Source: Fictibacillus fluitans
GTDB lineage: Bacteria > Bacillota > Bacilli > Bacillales > Fictibacillaceae
NCBI RefSeq assembly: GCF_030418125.1
Contig: NZ_JAUHTR010000012.1
Coordinates: 1-64,000, forward strand
Length of the DNA: 64,000 nucleotides
Reading direction: 5' to 3'
The first letter of the stretch is position 1. Each line of letters begins with the position of its first letter. The translations under genes were made by a program, and so were the position numbers. The notes under the pieces were generated by a model. It did no database searches. It was not told where the DNA came from and worked only from the letters and a program-made list of their open reading frames with translations. Below, in pieces: positions 1 to 8,360 of the stretch.

Positions 1-123
1 TTTTTATTATGGTTTGGTATATTTCTAAGTACGAATAAAGGTAACAAATCCTGCAGAGTTATTACAAAATACATGCAGCATCCGGGCTGGAAGTATAAAG
101 ACCAGCTTGGTTCAAAAGAATAA
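1..123 (+). CDS. possible 3' end of a truncated gene, unrecognised
   Basis: Frame 1 is open from the window edge to a TAA at 121-123 and would give 40 residues ending in GWKYKDQLGSKE. The composition is protein-like, but no family is recognised, no terminator follows and the start lies outside the window. It may be the tail of a real gene or a chance open frame. Confidence 0.25.
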   Translation, partial: FLLWFGIFLSTNKGNKSCRVITKYMQHPGWKYKDQLGSKE

Positions 124-299
124 TCAGCCATCTACCGTTTCCACTGTACAATACACAAAGCGCTTTTTCGTCTGGACAATTCCTGAATAAAACCAGCTTA
201 AACTAAACATTAATAGAGTGCTCCTAAAGATGATGTGTAATATTCCATTAGATGATGTTAAACAAGGTAAGTGTTAATTTTTTAAATAGAAGGATTTAA
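124..299. other. intergenic stretch without a supported gene
   Basis: This AT-rich stretch between the possible upstream gene tail and the tRNA terminator holds no open frame with a ribosome site, and I see no hairpin or repeat in it. Confidence 0.4.
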
Positions 300-337
300 T
301 ATAAAATAAAAAACCATCTTGCTGGGGCAAGATGGTT
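300..337 (-). terminator. intrinsic terminator of the tRNA-Ala gene
   Basis: A perfect 11-bp stem (AACCATCTTGC with its complement) and a 4-nt loop lie at 312-337. Read on the minus strand it is followed by a T-rich run, and it sits 14 bases past the tRNA 3' end. Confidence 0.85.
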
Positions 338-350
338 GAAGTTATGTATT

Positions 351-426
351 TGGTGGAGACTAGCGGGATCGAACCGCTGACCTTTTGGCTGCCAGCCAAA
401 CGCTCTCCCAGCTGAGCTAAGCCCCC
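351..426 (-). tRNA. tRNA-Ala (anticodon GGC)
   Basis: This 76-nt gene encodes an alanine tRNA on the minus strand. The seven-base anticodon loop CTGGCAG puts GGC at positions 34-36. The acceptor stem carries the G3:U70 wobble pair that defines alanine identity, the T arm has the usual TTCGATC loop, and the CCA end is encoded (351-353). It stands alone, with its own promoter at 473-501 and terminator at 300-337, rather than in an rRNA-linked tRNA cluster. Confidence 0.95.
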
Positions 427-472
427 ACGATTTTACTGTCATATCAACGTTTTCCGCTCATCGACAAGATTA

Positions 473-501
473 ATAATACCATTAGGAGTTGCTTACTGCA
501 A
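473..501 (-). promoter_or_regulatory. sigma-A promoter of the tRNA-Ala gene
   Basis: On the minus strand, TTGCAG is followed after 17 bases by TATTAT, about 47 bases upstream of the first tRNA base. Spacing and position fit a vegetative promoter. Confidence 0.6.
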
Positions 502-714
502 GTATTTTTTGAAAAAACTTACGCAGTTTTTCATTTCATTGCCACTATTTTCGCAGCTAGTCTTAACCTCCGATTCTTCTTGTTTTTGACTTAAAGATTG
601 TTCCTTTTAATACAAAAAAGCGCGATTTTACTAGGAGACATTCTTAACGTTTCTATTGAATAAGAGGCGCACCCTGCTAGTTTTTAATCATAGTACAATT
701 CAGGGGGTGATAGA

Positions 715-1137
715 ATGTCTTTACGCCGAAGAGCAGGAAAAGCTAGAAAGCCGGTTAATGTTATTAATTTTGGAGCAGCAGGTAAGAGAGATTCTAATGC
801 AAGGAACAGAGTAGCACCGCAGAACCAAATTTCAAATGTCTCGAGAAAACTTCCTCTTAGTATTGATGTTAACTGGATTGTTGATGCCAGCGATAGTTTT
901 ATTCCAACCAGCTGGGATATAGCAGCACTAACAGGTATTACTGCTTATCGTTTAATTAGTAATCCATTCGACTCTATCTATGCATATCGCTTAGAGTTCA
1001 TAAATACGAAGAATTATGATTATTATTTCCGAGACGCATCTGGAGATGTATATGAAGTAAATACTTTTCGTAATGGTACACATTATGTTGAGTATAATTC
1101 TTCTGCGCCAAATATTATTCATATCTACGGTAGTTAG
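715..1137 (+). CDS. hypothetical protein, 140 residues
   Basis: I do not recognise this protein. The ATG is preceded by a GGGGGTGA ribosome site and the frame ends just before a hairpin terminator, so it looks like a real single-gene unit. The first 45 residues are basic and Asn/Arg-rich (starting MSLRRRAGKARKPVN). The rest is rich in Tyr, Asn, Ile and Phe with alternating hydrophobic residues, suggesting a small beta-rich domain. There is no signal peptide, membrane segment or cysteine. Lower GC than the neighbouring sugar genes and isolation beside a tRNA gene fit an accessory gene. Function unknown. Confidence 0.7.
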   Translation: MSLRRRAGKARKPVNVINFGAAGKRDSNARNRVAPQNQISNVSRKLPLSIDVNWIVDASDSFIPTSWDIAALTGITAYRLISNPFDSIYAYRLEFINTKNYDYYFRDASGDVYEVNTFRNGTHYVEYNSSAPNIIHIYGS

Positions 1138-1152
1138 TCTAAAAAAGTTATA

Positions 1153-1198
1153 GAAAAGACCTGGTTTGGGATTCCTTCATCCCTTGCTGGGCTTTTTT
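1153..1198 (+). terminator. probable intrinsic terminator
   Basis: An outer AAAAG/CTTTT stem with an inner GGGAT-loop-ATCCC hairpin runs into a T stretch, 15 bases after the stop at 1137. The outer stem has one mismatch, so strength is uncertain. Confidence 0.6.
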
Positions 1199-1355
1199 GT
1201 ATTTGTTCGCAGTCATTTGGGAGACTCCTCAACATCAACGGCCCTATCTCTCATCTTTATCAATTATACCCCCTAAAATTTCCAATATCCAAGCATACTT
1301 TTTTGTAAAGTTGGAAAGCTAACATGGTAAATCAAGGAATAAAGGAGGAGTTACC

Positions 1356-1631
1356 ATGCAACAACAGCAACCATCAAACCAGGGTCAAAACCAGCAGCAG
1401 CCCACTTATCAGCAGCCGCCAAACGTTATCACAGGAAAAGACTTTAACTATCTGACTGACATGCTTTCCTGGAATTTGCTTGGATTCAAAAAGTCTCATT
1501 TTGCCGCAAGCCAGTGCCAGGATCAAGAGGTAAGTGCAGCGCTTGAGAAGGCGTGTCACATGCACGAAAAGCATTACCAGCAGCTTCTGCAAAAACTTCA
1601 GTCCGGCGGCAGCCAGCAAATGAACCAATAG
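1356..1631 (+). CDS. spore coat protein, CotF-like (short, Gln-rich N terminus)
   Basis: This is a 91-residue protein. Residues 1-25 are a Gln/Pro/Asn-rich tail. Residues 26-85 resemble the ferritin-like four-helix coat family (DUF/PF07875, CotF): a conserved K-D-x-N-Y-L-x-D-M-L motif, then a helix ending in H-M-H-E-K-H-Y-Q-Q-L. The start has an AAAGGAGGAG site 6 bases upstream. It lies 13 bases before a second, longer family member, so the two form one unit, probably expressed in the mother cell late in sporulation. I could not assign a specific sporulation promoter. Confidence 0.8.
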   Translation: MQQQQPSNQGQNQQQPTYQQPPNVITGKDFNYLTDMLSWNLLGFKKSHFAASQCQDQEVSAALEKACHMHEKHYQQLLQKLQSGGSQQMNQ

Positions 1632-1644
1632 GAGGGGAGAACCC

Positions 1645-1983
1645 ATGAACAACAACCAAAACAAAATTCAAAATCCGGAATCACAGGTTCCTAAAAACGC
1701 ACAGATGAACGATCGCGATTTTCTAAATGATATCCTATCGTACGAGAAGTACATGACCGCTTCCTATTCCACTGCGATGAATGAAGCCAGTCATGATGCG
1801 CTTTATCAGGAAATCCACTCAATTTTTGATGAGACGAAAAACGTTCAGCGTGAACTGTACACGCTCATGTTCCAAAAGGGCTGGTACTCACTGTCACCGG
1901 AGCAGCCGCAAAAGATGCAGCAGGCCGCTCAGCAGTTTACAGGGTATATGTCCCAGTTTCCGCATAATCCGCCAATGCAATAA
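1645..1983 (+). CDS. spore coat protein, CotF family
   Basis: This 112-residue protein has the CotF-family core: M-N-D-R-D-F-L-N-D-I-L at about residues 21-31, then the Y-E-K-Y-M-T-A-S-Y helix and a third helix ending K-G-W-Y-S-L near residue 90. The N terminus is Asn/Gln-rich and the C terminus carries Gln repeats typical of cross-linkable coat proteins. The ribosome site GGAGGGGAG sits 8 bases before the ATG. It is the second gene of a two-gene coat unit and ends before a strong terminator. Its location in the spore coat is inferred from the family. Confidence 0.85.
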   Translation: MNNNQNKIQNPESQVPKNAQMNDRDFLNDILSYEKYMTASYSTAMNEASHDALYQEIHSIFDETKNVQRELYTLMFQKGWYSLSPEQPQKMQQAAQQFTGYMSQFPHNPPMQ

Positions 1984-1987
1984 GGCC

Positions 1988-2022
1988 AACAAGCCATGGA
2001 GGTTTCCATGGCTTGTTTTTTT
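1988..2022 (+). terminator. strong intrinsic terminator after the coat genes
   Basis: A perfect 13-bp stem (AACAAGCCATGGA with its complement), loop GGTT, followed by eight T residues. Confidence 0.9.
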
Positions 2023-2060
2023 GCGGGAAGATTTTACCATGAAATTCGACATATATGAAA

Positions 2061-2078
2061 ACTGGTATAGACAACTAG
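2061..2078 (+). promoter_or_regulatory. NagR operator (dre site) upstream of nagZ
   Basis: ACTGGTATAGACAACTAG fits the dre-type operator bound by GntR/HutC regulators of the NagR/DasR group (A-TGGT-TAGAC-A-CT). The same 18 bases recur at 5585-5602 before nagA. A possible -10 (TATAGT, 2082-2087) lies just downstream, so bound repressor would block the nagZ promoter. Binding by the NagR encoded at 7580-8311 is inferred. Confidence 0.75.
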
Positions 2079-2196
2079 AACTATAGTGAGAAATTCTTAC
2101 TGGGTCTATTGCTCCGTTTTTTTCCATTTCGAAAGGATACGACAAATTCCTCCAGAATGAGGTTAACGTTCCAATAAATTCTAAAGGAGGATTTTT

Positions 2197-4272
2197 GTGA
2201 AAAAGAAAAAAAGTCTAGTGCTTTATGCCCTGATCTGTATGCTCGCGGTTTCCGCGTTCTTCGGATCTCAAGCCCGTCCTGCCCAGGCAGCATCCAATGA
2301 GGTGAAATCGCTGATCATCAGCGGAAACATTCCTCAGGCCCAGCCGCTCGTGCAAGGTAACAAAATCCAGCTTCATGCCCTTCATGTGTATAAAGAGGGG
2401 TACTACATGGAAACGAAGGCACGCACTTGGTGGTCTTCCAACAAAAACGTTGCGAACGTGGACCGAAATGGTCTCGTTACGTTGAATGACCATAACGGCA
2501 AAACCTTCATCTACACAACGGACGGCAGAACCACTGACCGGATCGCCGTTAAAGTGAAGAATGGCCAAACCACCATTCAAAAGCAAAAAGGCAAGAAGTA
2601 TGATGTAATTCTTCAAGCCATCAGCAAGATGACGATGGAAGAGAAAGTCGGCCAGCTGTTAATGCCGGACTTCAGAACTTTCAATGGAAAAAACGTGACC
2701 GAGCTTACGCCGGAAATCAAAGCACTCGTAAAAAAATACCATCTTGGGGGTGTAATCCTTTTCCGTGAGAATGTCGTAACAACCGATCAGACGACCAAGC
2801 TTGTCGCTGATTATCAGGCAGCTGCTGAAAAGCAGGGCTTATTGATCTCCATTGACCAGGAAGGCGGAATTGTCACCCGACTGCAAAGCGGAACCGATTT
2901 TCCTGGAAACATGGCGCTTGGTGCGACCCGCTCTGCCGATCTTTCGGAAAAAGTCGGAAAAGCAATCGGTGAGGAATTGAGCGCGCTCGGCATTAACTTT
3001 AACCTTGCTCCATCTCTTGATGTGAACATCAACCCGGACAATCCGGTCATTGGCACCCGCTCTTTCGGAGAGGATCCAAAACTTGTATCTGAACTCGGTA
3101 TCGCATACATCAAAGGTCTTCAATCCACAAACACCGCCGGCTCAGCCAAACATTTCCCGGGTCATGGGGATACCGCTGTAGACTCTCACCTTGGATTACC
3201 GGAAGTACCGTACGATCTTGACCGCTTGAAGAAAGTGGAGCTTTATCCGTTCCAGCAAGCAATGAACGCAGGGATTGATGCCATAATGACGGCTCACGTC
3301 ACGTTCCCGAAAATTGAGCCAGGAACCGCCATCTCTAAAAAAGACGGAAGTGTGATTTCTATTCCAGCCACTCTTTCTCATAAAGTACTGACCGAATTGA
3401 TGAGAGACGACATGGGCTTTAAAGGAGTCATTACCACAGATGCGTTAAACATGCAGGCAATTGCCGATCACTTCGGTCCAGTCGATGCGGCTATCCGTGC
3501 AGTTAATGCCGGAAGTGACATTGTCCTCATGCCAGCCAATCTTGAAGCTGCAGTTAATGGACTTTACGATGCGGTAAACAAAGGGGAAATCACCCAGGAA
3601 CGCTTGAAACAGTCGGTTGAGCGTTTGTTGACCTTGAAAGTGAAACGCTCCGTCTTCAAGCAGGAACGTCCTCAGGATATTGGCCAACTGATCGAAAATG
3701 CTGAAAAAGTCGTTGGCTCTGCCGAACATAAAGCGCTTGAAAAAGAAGCGGCCAACAAATCCATCACACTCGTGAAAAATGACGGAAATGCACTTCCGCT
3801 TGCAAAAGAAGATAATGGCCAAGTCGTGGTCATCGGCAATACATACGTGGAAGATCTGGCTGCCCAGGTTAAACGCGTGTATCCAAACAGTGTGATGATT
3901 AAATCTGCAGGACCGGCCCTGACCTCTGCACAGCTTCAGCTTGTGAAGAATGCAAAAGCGGTCATTGTTGGCACGTACACATCAACGGTATCAGCCCGTT
4001 CTCCGGAAAGTGCGCAAATGAAGCTTGTGAATCAAGTGATCAATGAAAGCACAGCGCCTGTTATCGGAATAGGAACCCGTAACCCGTATGACATTATGGC
4101 TTATCCGAATGTAGATGCCTACCTTGCACAATACAACTTCAAAACGGCCAGCTTTGCTGCAAGCGTGGATACCATCTTTGGATTGAACCAGCCGACAGGA
4201 AAGCTTCCGGTAACGATTTATGACAGCAACAAAGAGGTGCTCTACCCATTTGGACACGGATTATCTTATTAA
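2197..4272 (+). CDS. nagZ: exported beta-N-acetylglucosaminidase, glycoside hydrolase family 3
   Basis: NagZ removes terminal N-acetylglucosamine from peptidoglycan fragments. The GTG start is fixed by AAAGGAGG at 2183-2190. Residues 1-32 form a Sec signal peptide ending AQA with no lipobox cysteine, so the enzyme is exported rather than lipid-anchored. Residues about 36-125 look like a bacterial Ig-like (Big_2) domain. The GH3 barrel follows: the K-H-F-P-G-H-G-D motif at 318-325, the expected Asp-His catalytic dyad at D329/H331 and the nucleophile D415 in T-D-A-L-N-M. A GH3 C-terminal domain ends the protein at residue 691, longer than the roughly 640 of B. subtilis NagZ because of the added N-terminal domain. 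namZ follows after 13 bases, and a NagR operator lies upstream. Confidence 0.93.
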   Translation: MKKKKSLVLYALICMLAVSAFFGSQARPAQAASNEVKSLIISGNIPQAQPLVQGNKIQLHALHVYKEGYYMETKARTWWSSNKNVANVDRNGLVTLNDHNGKTFIYTTDGRTTDRIAVKVKNGQTTIQKQKGKKYDVILQAISKMTMEEKVGQLLMPDFRTFNGKNVTELTPEIKALVKKYHLGGVILFRENVVTTDQTTKLVADYQAAAEKQGLLISIDQEGGIVTRLQSGTDFPGNMALGATRSADLSEKVGKAIGEELSALGINFNLAPSLDVNINPDNPVIGTRSFGEDPKLVSELGIAYIKGLQSTNTAGSAKHFPGHGDTAVDSHLGLPEVPYDLDRLKKVELYPFQQAMNAGIDAIMTAHVTFPKIEPGTAISKKDGSVISIPATLSHKVLTELMRDDMGFKGVITTDALNMQAIADHFGPVDAAIRAVNAGSDIVLMPANLEAAVNGLYDAVNKGEITQERLKQSVERLLTLKVKRSVFKQERPQDIGQLIENAEKVVGSAEHKALEKEAANKSITLVKNDGNALPLAKEDNGQVVVIGNTYVEDLAAQVKRVYPNSVMIKSAGPALTSAQLQLVKNAKAVIVGTYTSTVSARSPESAQMKLVNQVINESTAPVIGIGTRNPYDIMAYPNVDAYLAQYNFKTASFAASVDTIFGLNQPTGKLPVTIYDSNKEVLYPFGHGLSY

Positions 4273-4285
4273 GGGGTGAACTGCG

Positions 4286-5545
4286 ATGAAAAAGTGGTTA
4301 AGTGCAGGGTTATTGTTTGTACTGGTTATTTCGTTGCTGTCGTCCGCGATGGCAAAGAATGATACACAGCAGAAAAATGCACCGCAGAATTTTAAAACTG
4401 GGGTGGATGTGCTGCTGGAAGGTAAAACCGATATTTTAAAAGGGAAGCGGGTCGGACTGATTACGAATCCGACCGGTGTGGACGGCAAGCTGAACAGCAT
4501 CGTGGATGCGATGTACAAAAGCAAGGATTTTGAACTGAAAGCACTTTACGGACCCGAGCATGGGGTACGCGGAAGTGAGCAGGCCGGCTCTTATGTAGAT
4601 TTTTATATCGACAAGAAGACCGGGCTTCCTGTTTACAGCCTTTACGGTAAAACAAAAAAGCCGACTCCTGAAATGCTGAAGGACATTGATGTGCTTGTGT
4701 TTGACATTCAGGATGTGGGTACCCGCTTCTATACGTACATTTATACGATGGCATATGCAATGGAAGCAGCAAAGGAAAACAACATTGAATTTGTCGTGCT
4801 TGACCGTCCGAATCCGCTTGGGGGCGAAAAGGTGGAAGGGCCGATTCTCGAGCCGAAATACGCCACCTTTGTCGGACTTTACCCGATTCCGCTTCGCCAC
4901 GGGATGACAGTAGGCGAGCTTGCAAAGCTGTTTAACAAGGAATTTAAAATTAAGGCAGATTTAAAAGTGGTAAAAATGAAAGGCTGGCACCGCTGGAAGA
5001 CATACAATGAAACACCGCTGCAATGGGTGCTGCCATCACCAAATATGCCGACCGTGGATACAGCATTTGTTTATCCGGGAGCCGGTTTGATTGAAGGAAC
5101 AAACGTATCGGAAGGAAGAGGAACGACTCGTCCGTTTGAAACCATCGGTGCACCGTTTATTGACGGCGACGATTTGGCAAAAGCGCTGAATGATTTGGAA
5201 TTGCCGGGTGTGATTTTCCGCTCCAACTCGTTTACTCCGACGTTTTCCAAGTTTGCCAATAAGCTGTGCAATGGCGTGCAGATTCATGTGACCAATTATA
5301 ATTCCTATAACTCTGTGGATACAGGGCTGGCTATCGTCAAAACCATTCATGACATGTATCCGAACGACTTTCAATTCAGAGCAGAGGACAGCCAGGGCAT
5401 TTCCTATTTTGACAACCTGATCGGAAACGGCTGGGTTCGTGAAGAAATTGAAAAAGGAACTCCGCTTGTAAAAATCAAGGCAAAGTGGAAGGCTGAGCTT
5501 GAGCTGTTTAAAAAGGTTAGAAAGAACTATCTTCTCTACAAATAA
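4286..5545 (+). CDS. namZ: exo-beta-N-acetylmuramidase NamZ (DUF1343)
   Basis: NamZ (YbbC in B. subtilis) cleaves MurNAc from the non-reducing ends of peptidoglycan fragments and works with NagZ outside the cell. The 419 residues begin with a signal peptide (hydrophobic residues 5-23). The mature part has the family landmarks: L-I-T-N-P-T-G near residue 55, L-Y-G-P-E-H-G-V-R-G near 91-100, F-D-I-Q-D-V-G-T-R-F-Y-T-Y near 142-154 and L-D-R-P-N-P-L-G-G near 175. The start has GGGGTGA 6 bases upstream. It forms an operon with nagZ. No terminator is seen before the nagA promoter. Confidence 0.93.
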   Translation: MKKWLSAGLLFVLVISLLSSAMAKNDTQQKNAPQNFKTGVDVLLEGKTDILKGKRVGLITNPTGVDGKLNSIVDAMYKSKDFELKALYGPEHGVRGSEQAGSYVDFYIDKKTGLPVYSLYGKTKKPTPEMLKDIDVLVFDIQDVGTRFYTYIYTMAYAMEAAKENNIEFVVLDRPNPLGGEKVEGPILEPKYATFVGLYPIPLRHGMTVGELAKLFNKEFKIKADLKVVKMKGWHRWKTYNETPLQWVLPSPNMPTVDTAFVYPGAGLIEGTNVSEGRGTTRPFETIGAPFIDGDDLAKALNDLELPGVIFRSNSFTPTFSKFANKLCNGVQIHVTNYNSYNSVDTGLAIVKTIHDMYPNDFQFRAEDSQGISYFDNLIGNGWVREEIEKGTPLVKIKAKWKAELELFKKVRKNYLLYK

Positions 5546-5580
5546 GGAATTTTGTACCGGTTTGGAAATTGTTAAAATAG

Positions 5581-5609
5581 TTCGACTGGTATAGACAACT
5601 AGTTATAAG
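5581..5609 (+). promoter_or_regulatory. nagA promoter with NagR operator in its spacer
   Basis: TTCGAC, a 17-base spacer and TATAAG form a sigma-A-type promoter. The dre operator ACTGGTATAGACAACTAG (5585-5602) overlaps the end of the -35 and fills the spacer, the classical layout for repression. It is identical over 18 bases to the site before nagZ. Confidence 0.7.
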
Positions 5610-5653
5610 CGTGGTACCCTGTGCATAGAGATAATAAGGATGGTGAGTGGAGA

Positions 5654-6838
5654 ATGAAACCATTATTGATTCATGGAGGAACCATTTTTACAGAAAAAGG
5701 TCCTATGAAAAATGGGTACCTCGTCATGGAAGATCAAGAGATCAAAGAGGTTGGTGAAGGAGTGGATGCCCTTCAATTGGAAGAGTATGAGGTTCTAACA
5801 CTTTCAAAGAGCGACACCATTGTTCCGGGCATGATTGACCTGCACATTCACGGCGCGGCGGGGGCCGATGTGATGGACGGGACGATGGACGCGCTGAAAA
5901 CGATGGCGGAGATCCTTCCTGAGGAAGGGACGACGAGCTTTCTGGCGACCACAATGACACAAGGCGTTGCTGAGATTGAAAGCGCTTTACAAATGGTTAA
6001 CACCTATATGAAAGACAGCAATCCTCCCGGTGAGGCTGAGATTCTCGGCCTTCATCTCGAAGGGCCATTCATCTCGCCAAAACGGGCAGGGGCACAGCCG
6101 GTCGACCATATCAGGAATCCGGATGTGAAGCAGTTTCAGCAATGGCAGGAGCTGTCGGGCAACCATATTAAGCTGGTTACCCTGGCACCGGAGGAACCGG
6201 GCGGCTACGAGCTTTCTTCCTATTTAAAGGAAACAGGAGTCGTGGCATCGATTGGCCATTCGGATGCCGTGTATGAAGAAGTGGTAAGAAGCATTGAATC
6301 CGGCGTTACCCACGCCACCCATCTGTACAACGGCATGCGGGGACTTCATCACCGGGAGCCGGGCGTGGCTGGAGGTGTGATGCTGCATGATGAGATCACT
6401 ACAGAAATCATCGTCGATGGCATTCATTCCCGTCCTGAAATGGTGAAGTTTGCGTACCGGAATAAAGGTGCGGACCGGGTGGTGCTGATTACGGATGCAA
6501 TGCGGGCAAAGTGCATGGGAAATGGTTCGTATACACTTGGCGGACAGGATGTGACCGTCAACGGAAACGAAGCGACTCTGGCGGATGGCACGCTCGCCGG
6601 TAGTATTTTAAAAATGAAAGATGCGGTGCGGAACATGCAGGAGTTTACCAACTGTTCCACTGAAGAGCTGATTCAGATGACCGCGGTCAACCAGGCAAAA
6701 GAGCTTGGGGTATATGACCGGAAAGGGAGTCTGTCAGTTGGAAAGGATGCGGATGTAGTTGTGCTGAATGAGGAAAAAGATGTTATCTTCACTTTCTGCC
6801 GTGGAAAACTTTCTTATCAGTGGAAGGAGGAGAAGTAA
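5654..6838 (+). CDS. nagA: N-acetylglucosamine-6-phosphate deacetylase
   Basis: NagA converts GlcNAc-6-P to glucosamine-6-P and acetate in the cytoplasm. The 394 residues carry the amidohydrolase landmarks: D-L-H-I-H-G near residue 60, H-L-E-G-P-F-I-S-P near 131, S-I-G-H-S-D near 196, T-H-A-T-H-L-Y-N-G-M near 220 and the catalytic aspartate in L-I-T-D-A-M near 276. I chose ATG 5654 because the chain then aligns with the family start; the upstream in-frame ATG at 5621 adds 11 unlike residues. It is the first gene of nagA-nagB-nagR, with 1 base between nagA and nagB. Confidence 0.95.
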   Translation: MKPLLIHGGTIFTEKGPMKNGYLVMEDQEIKEVGEGVDALQLEEYEVLTLSKSDTIVPGMIDLHIHGAAGADVMDGTMDALKTMAEILPEEGTTSFLATTMTQGVAEIESALQMVNTYMKDSNPPGEAEILGLHLEGPFISPKRAGAQPVDHIRNPDVKQFQQWQELSGNHIKLVTLAPEEPGGYELSSYLKETGVVASIGHSDAVYEEVVRSIESGVTHATHLYNGMRGLHHREPGVAGGVMLHDEITTEIIVDGIHSRPEMVKFAYRNKGADRVVLITDAMRAKCMGNGSYTLGGQDVTVNGNEATLADGTLAGSILKMKDAVRNMQEFTNCSTEELIQMTAVNQAKELGVYDRKGSLSVGKDADVVVLNEEKDVIFTFCRGKLSYQWKEEK

Positions 6839-6839
6839 C

Positions 6840-7580
6840 ATGAACATAATCGAAGTAGCCAACTACGAGGAAATGAGCAAAGCATCAGCCGATTTCATTT
6901 TGAAAAAGATCAAAGAATCAGAGAAAGTGACATTGGGCCTGGCGACAGGCGGTACACCGCTTGGCACTTACCAGGAGCTGGTGAAGGATTACAAGAAAAA
7001 CGAAACGAGTTACAACCATGTACACACGTACAATCTGGATGAGTATGTCGGGCTGACGCCGGATGATCCGGAAAGCTATCACGCCTATATGTGCGAGCAT
7101 CTGTTTCACCCGGTGAATATGCCGCTTGAGCAGACGAATATTCCAAACGGAGCCGCACCGGAGCTGCTTCAGGAATGCCTGCGTTATGACATGCTCATTG
7201 AAAGCATTGGAGGCGTGGACCTGCAGCTGCTGGGAATCGGAGAGAATGGCCATATCGGATTCAATGAGCCGGGTACCCTGTTTTCCACATCCACACATGT
7301 GGTCGATTTAACTCCTTCAACGCTGGAGGCGAATGCAAAGTATTTTAAAGATCCGTCCAAACAGCCGTCACAGGCGATTACGATGGGAATTGCCACCATT
7401 CTGCAAAGCAAGGAAATCCTGCTGCTTGCATCCGGAGAAAGAAAGCAGGAGGCATTATTTCACCTCTTGCGGGGGGAAGTAACAGAATCGGTACCGGCAT
7501 CCGCGTTAAATATGCATAATGCTGTGACAATTATTGCAGATTCGCAAGCGTTGAAATTGGTAAACTCGTTAGGGAAGTGA
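6840..7580 (+). CDS. nagB: glucosamine-6-phosphate deaminase
   Basis: NagB deaminates and isomerises glucosamine-6-P to fructose-6-P and ammonia, feeding recovered amino sugars into glycolysis. The 246 residues contain the sugar-isomerase signature G-L-A-T-G-G-T-P-L-G, Y-N-L-D-E-Y near residue 65, the catalytic G-E-N-G-H-I-G-F-N-E-P loop near 134-144, and a C-terminal A-L-N-M-H-N segment. The start at 6840 has AAGGAGGAG upstream and follows the nagA stop by 1 base; a longer in-frame extension back to 6768 lies inside nagA and is rejected. It overlaps nagR. Confidence 0.95.
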   Translation: MNIIEVANYEEMSKASADFILKKIKESEKVTLGLATGGTPLGTYQELVKDYKKNETSYNHVHTYNLDEYVGLTPDDPESYHAYMCEHLFHPVNMPLEQTNIPNGAAPELLQECLRYDMLIESIGGVDLQLLGIGENGHIGFNEPGTLFSTSTHVVDLTPSTLEANAKYFKDPSKQPSQAITMGIATILQSKEILLLASGERKQEALFHLLRGEVTESVPASALNMHNAVTIIADSQALKLVNSLGK

Positions 7581-8311
7581 TGAAGAACATGATCGATAAA
7601 TATTCGCCTCTGCCGATCTACTATCAAATTGAGGAAGCCATCAAGGGACGAATTGAAAAAGGGGAATTGCAGGAAGGGGAAATGATTCCGTCAGAGCGGG
7701 AATACGCCGAAACCTACGGCATCAGCCGGATGACGGTCAGGCAGGCCATTACCAATCTCGTGAATGACGGATATCTGACCCGCCGAAAGGGCAAAGGCAC
7801 GTTCGTAGCCAACCAGAAAATAGAACAAAAGCTTGGCCTGACGAGTTTTACAGAAGACATGAAGGCAAGAGGCCTCAAGCCCTCGACCAAGCTGATCGAT
7901 TTTCAGGTCAGTGATGCACGTGGAAAGATCGCATCAGGATTGGGCATTCATCCGGGGGATGAAATCTATGAGATTCAAAGAGTGAGGCTGGCCGACAATA
8001 TTCCGATGGCGCTGGAAACAACGTATCTCGCAGCTGACCTCGTCAAAGGACTGAACCAACGGATCGTACAAGGATCGCTTTATCAGTATGTGGAAGAAGA
8101 ACTGGGTTTGAGTATCGATTATGCAACACAGGAGCTCGAAGCCTCGGTCGCACGGGAAACCGAGAGCGAAGTGCTACGTATTGCAAAAGGGACTCCGGTA
8201 CTGCTTATCCGCCGCTACACCTATTTGAAGGACGGTAGACCGCTGGAGCTCGTTCAATCCATTTACAGGGGTGACCGTTACAAATTCATCATCGATATGC
8301 AGCGGGGATAG
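7580..8311 (+). CDS. nagR: GntR/HutC-family repressor of amino-sugar genes
   Basis: NagR (YvoA) represses GlcNAc genes and is released by glucosamine-6-P or GlcNAc-6-P. The 243 residues have an N-terminal GntR winged helix (about 5-75, with P-S-E-R-E-Y and S-R-M-T-V-R-Q-A recognition residues) and a C-terminal UTRA effector domain (about 90-235). The ATG at 7580 overlaps the nagB stop (TGATG) and has AGGG upstream, so translation is coupled. The two dre operators at 2061 and 5585 are its probable targets, including its own operon. No MurR-like regulator lies in the cluster, so it may control the whole set. Confidence 0.93.
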   Translation: MKNMIDKYSPLPIYYQIEEAIKGRIEKGELQEGEMIPSEREYAETYGISRMTVRQAITNLVNDGYLTRRKGKGTFVANQKIEQKLGLTSFTEDMKARGLKPSTKLIDFQVSDARGKIASGLGIHPGDEIYEIQRVRLADNIPMALETTYLAADLVKGLNQRIVQGSLYQYVEEELGLSIDYATQELEASVARETESEVLRIAKGTPVLLIRRYTYLKDGRPLELVQSIYRGDRYKFIIDMQRG

Positions 8312-8360
8312 ATGCTGACTGGTATGAAATCTCGTTTCGATACTTCATTGCAAGTTGATT

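Noticed and set aside
1374-1671. Minus-strand frames across the first coat gene
   Set aside because: Complementary to a coat gene with a strong ribosome site; composition is that of antisense sequence.
4436-4925. Two 154-codon minus-strand frames within namZ
   Set aside because: They are antisense to a well-supported gene, have Cys/His/Arg-rich compositions typical of shadows, and lack ribosome sites.
8316-8331. ACTGGTAT half of a NagR operator after nagR
   Set aside because: Only the first eight bases match the two full dre sites; the second half differs, so it is not listed as an operator.
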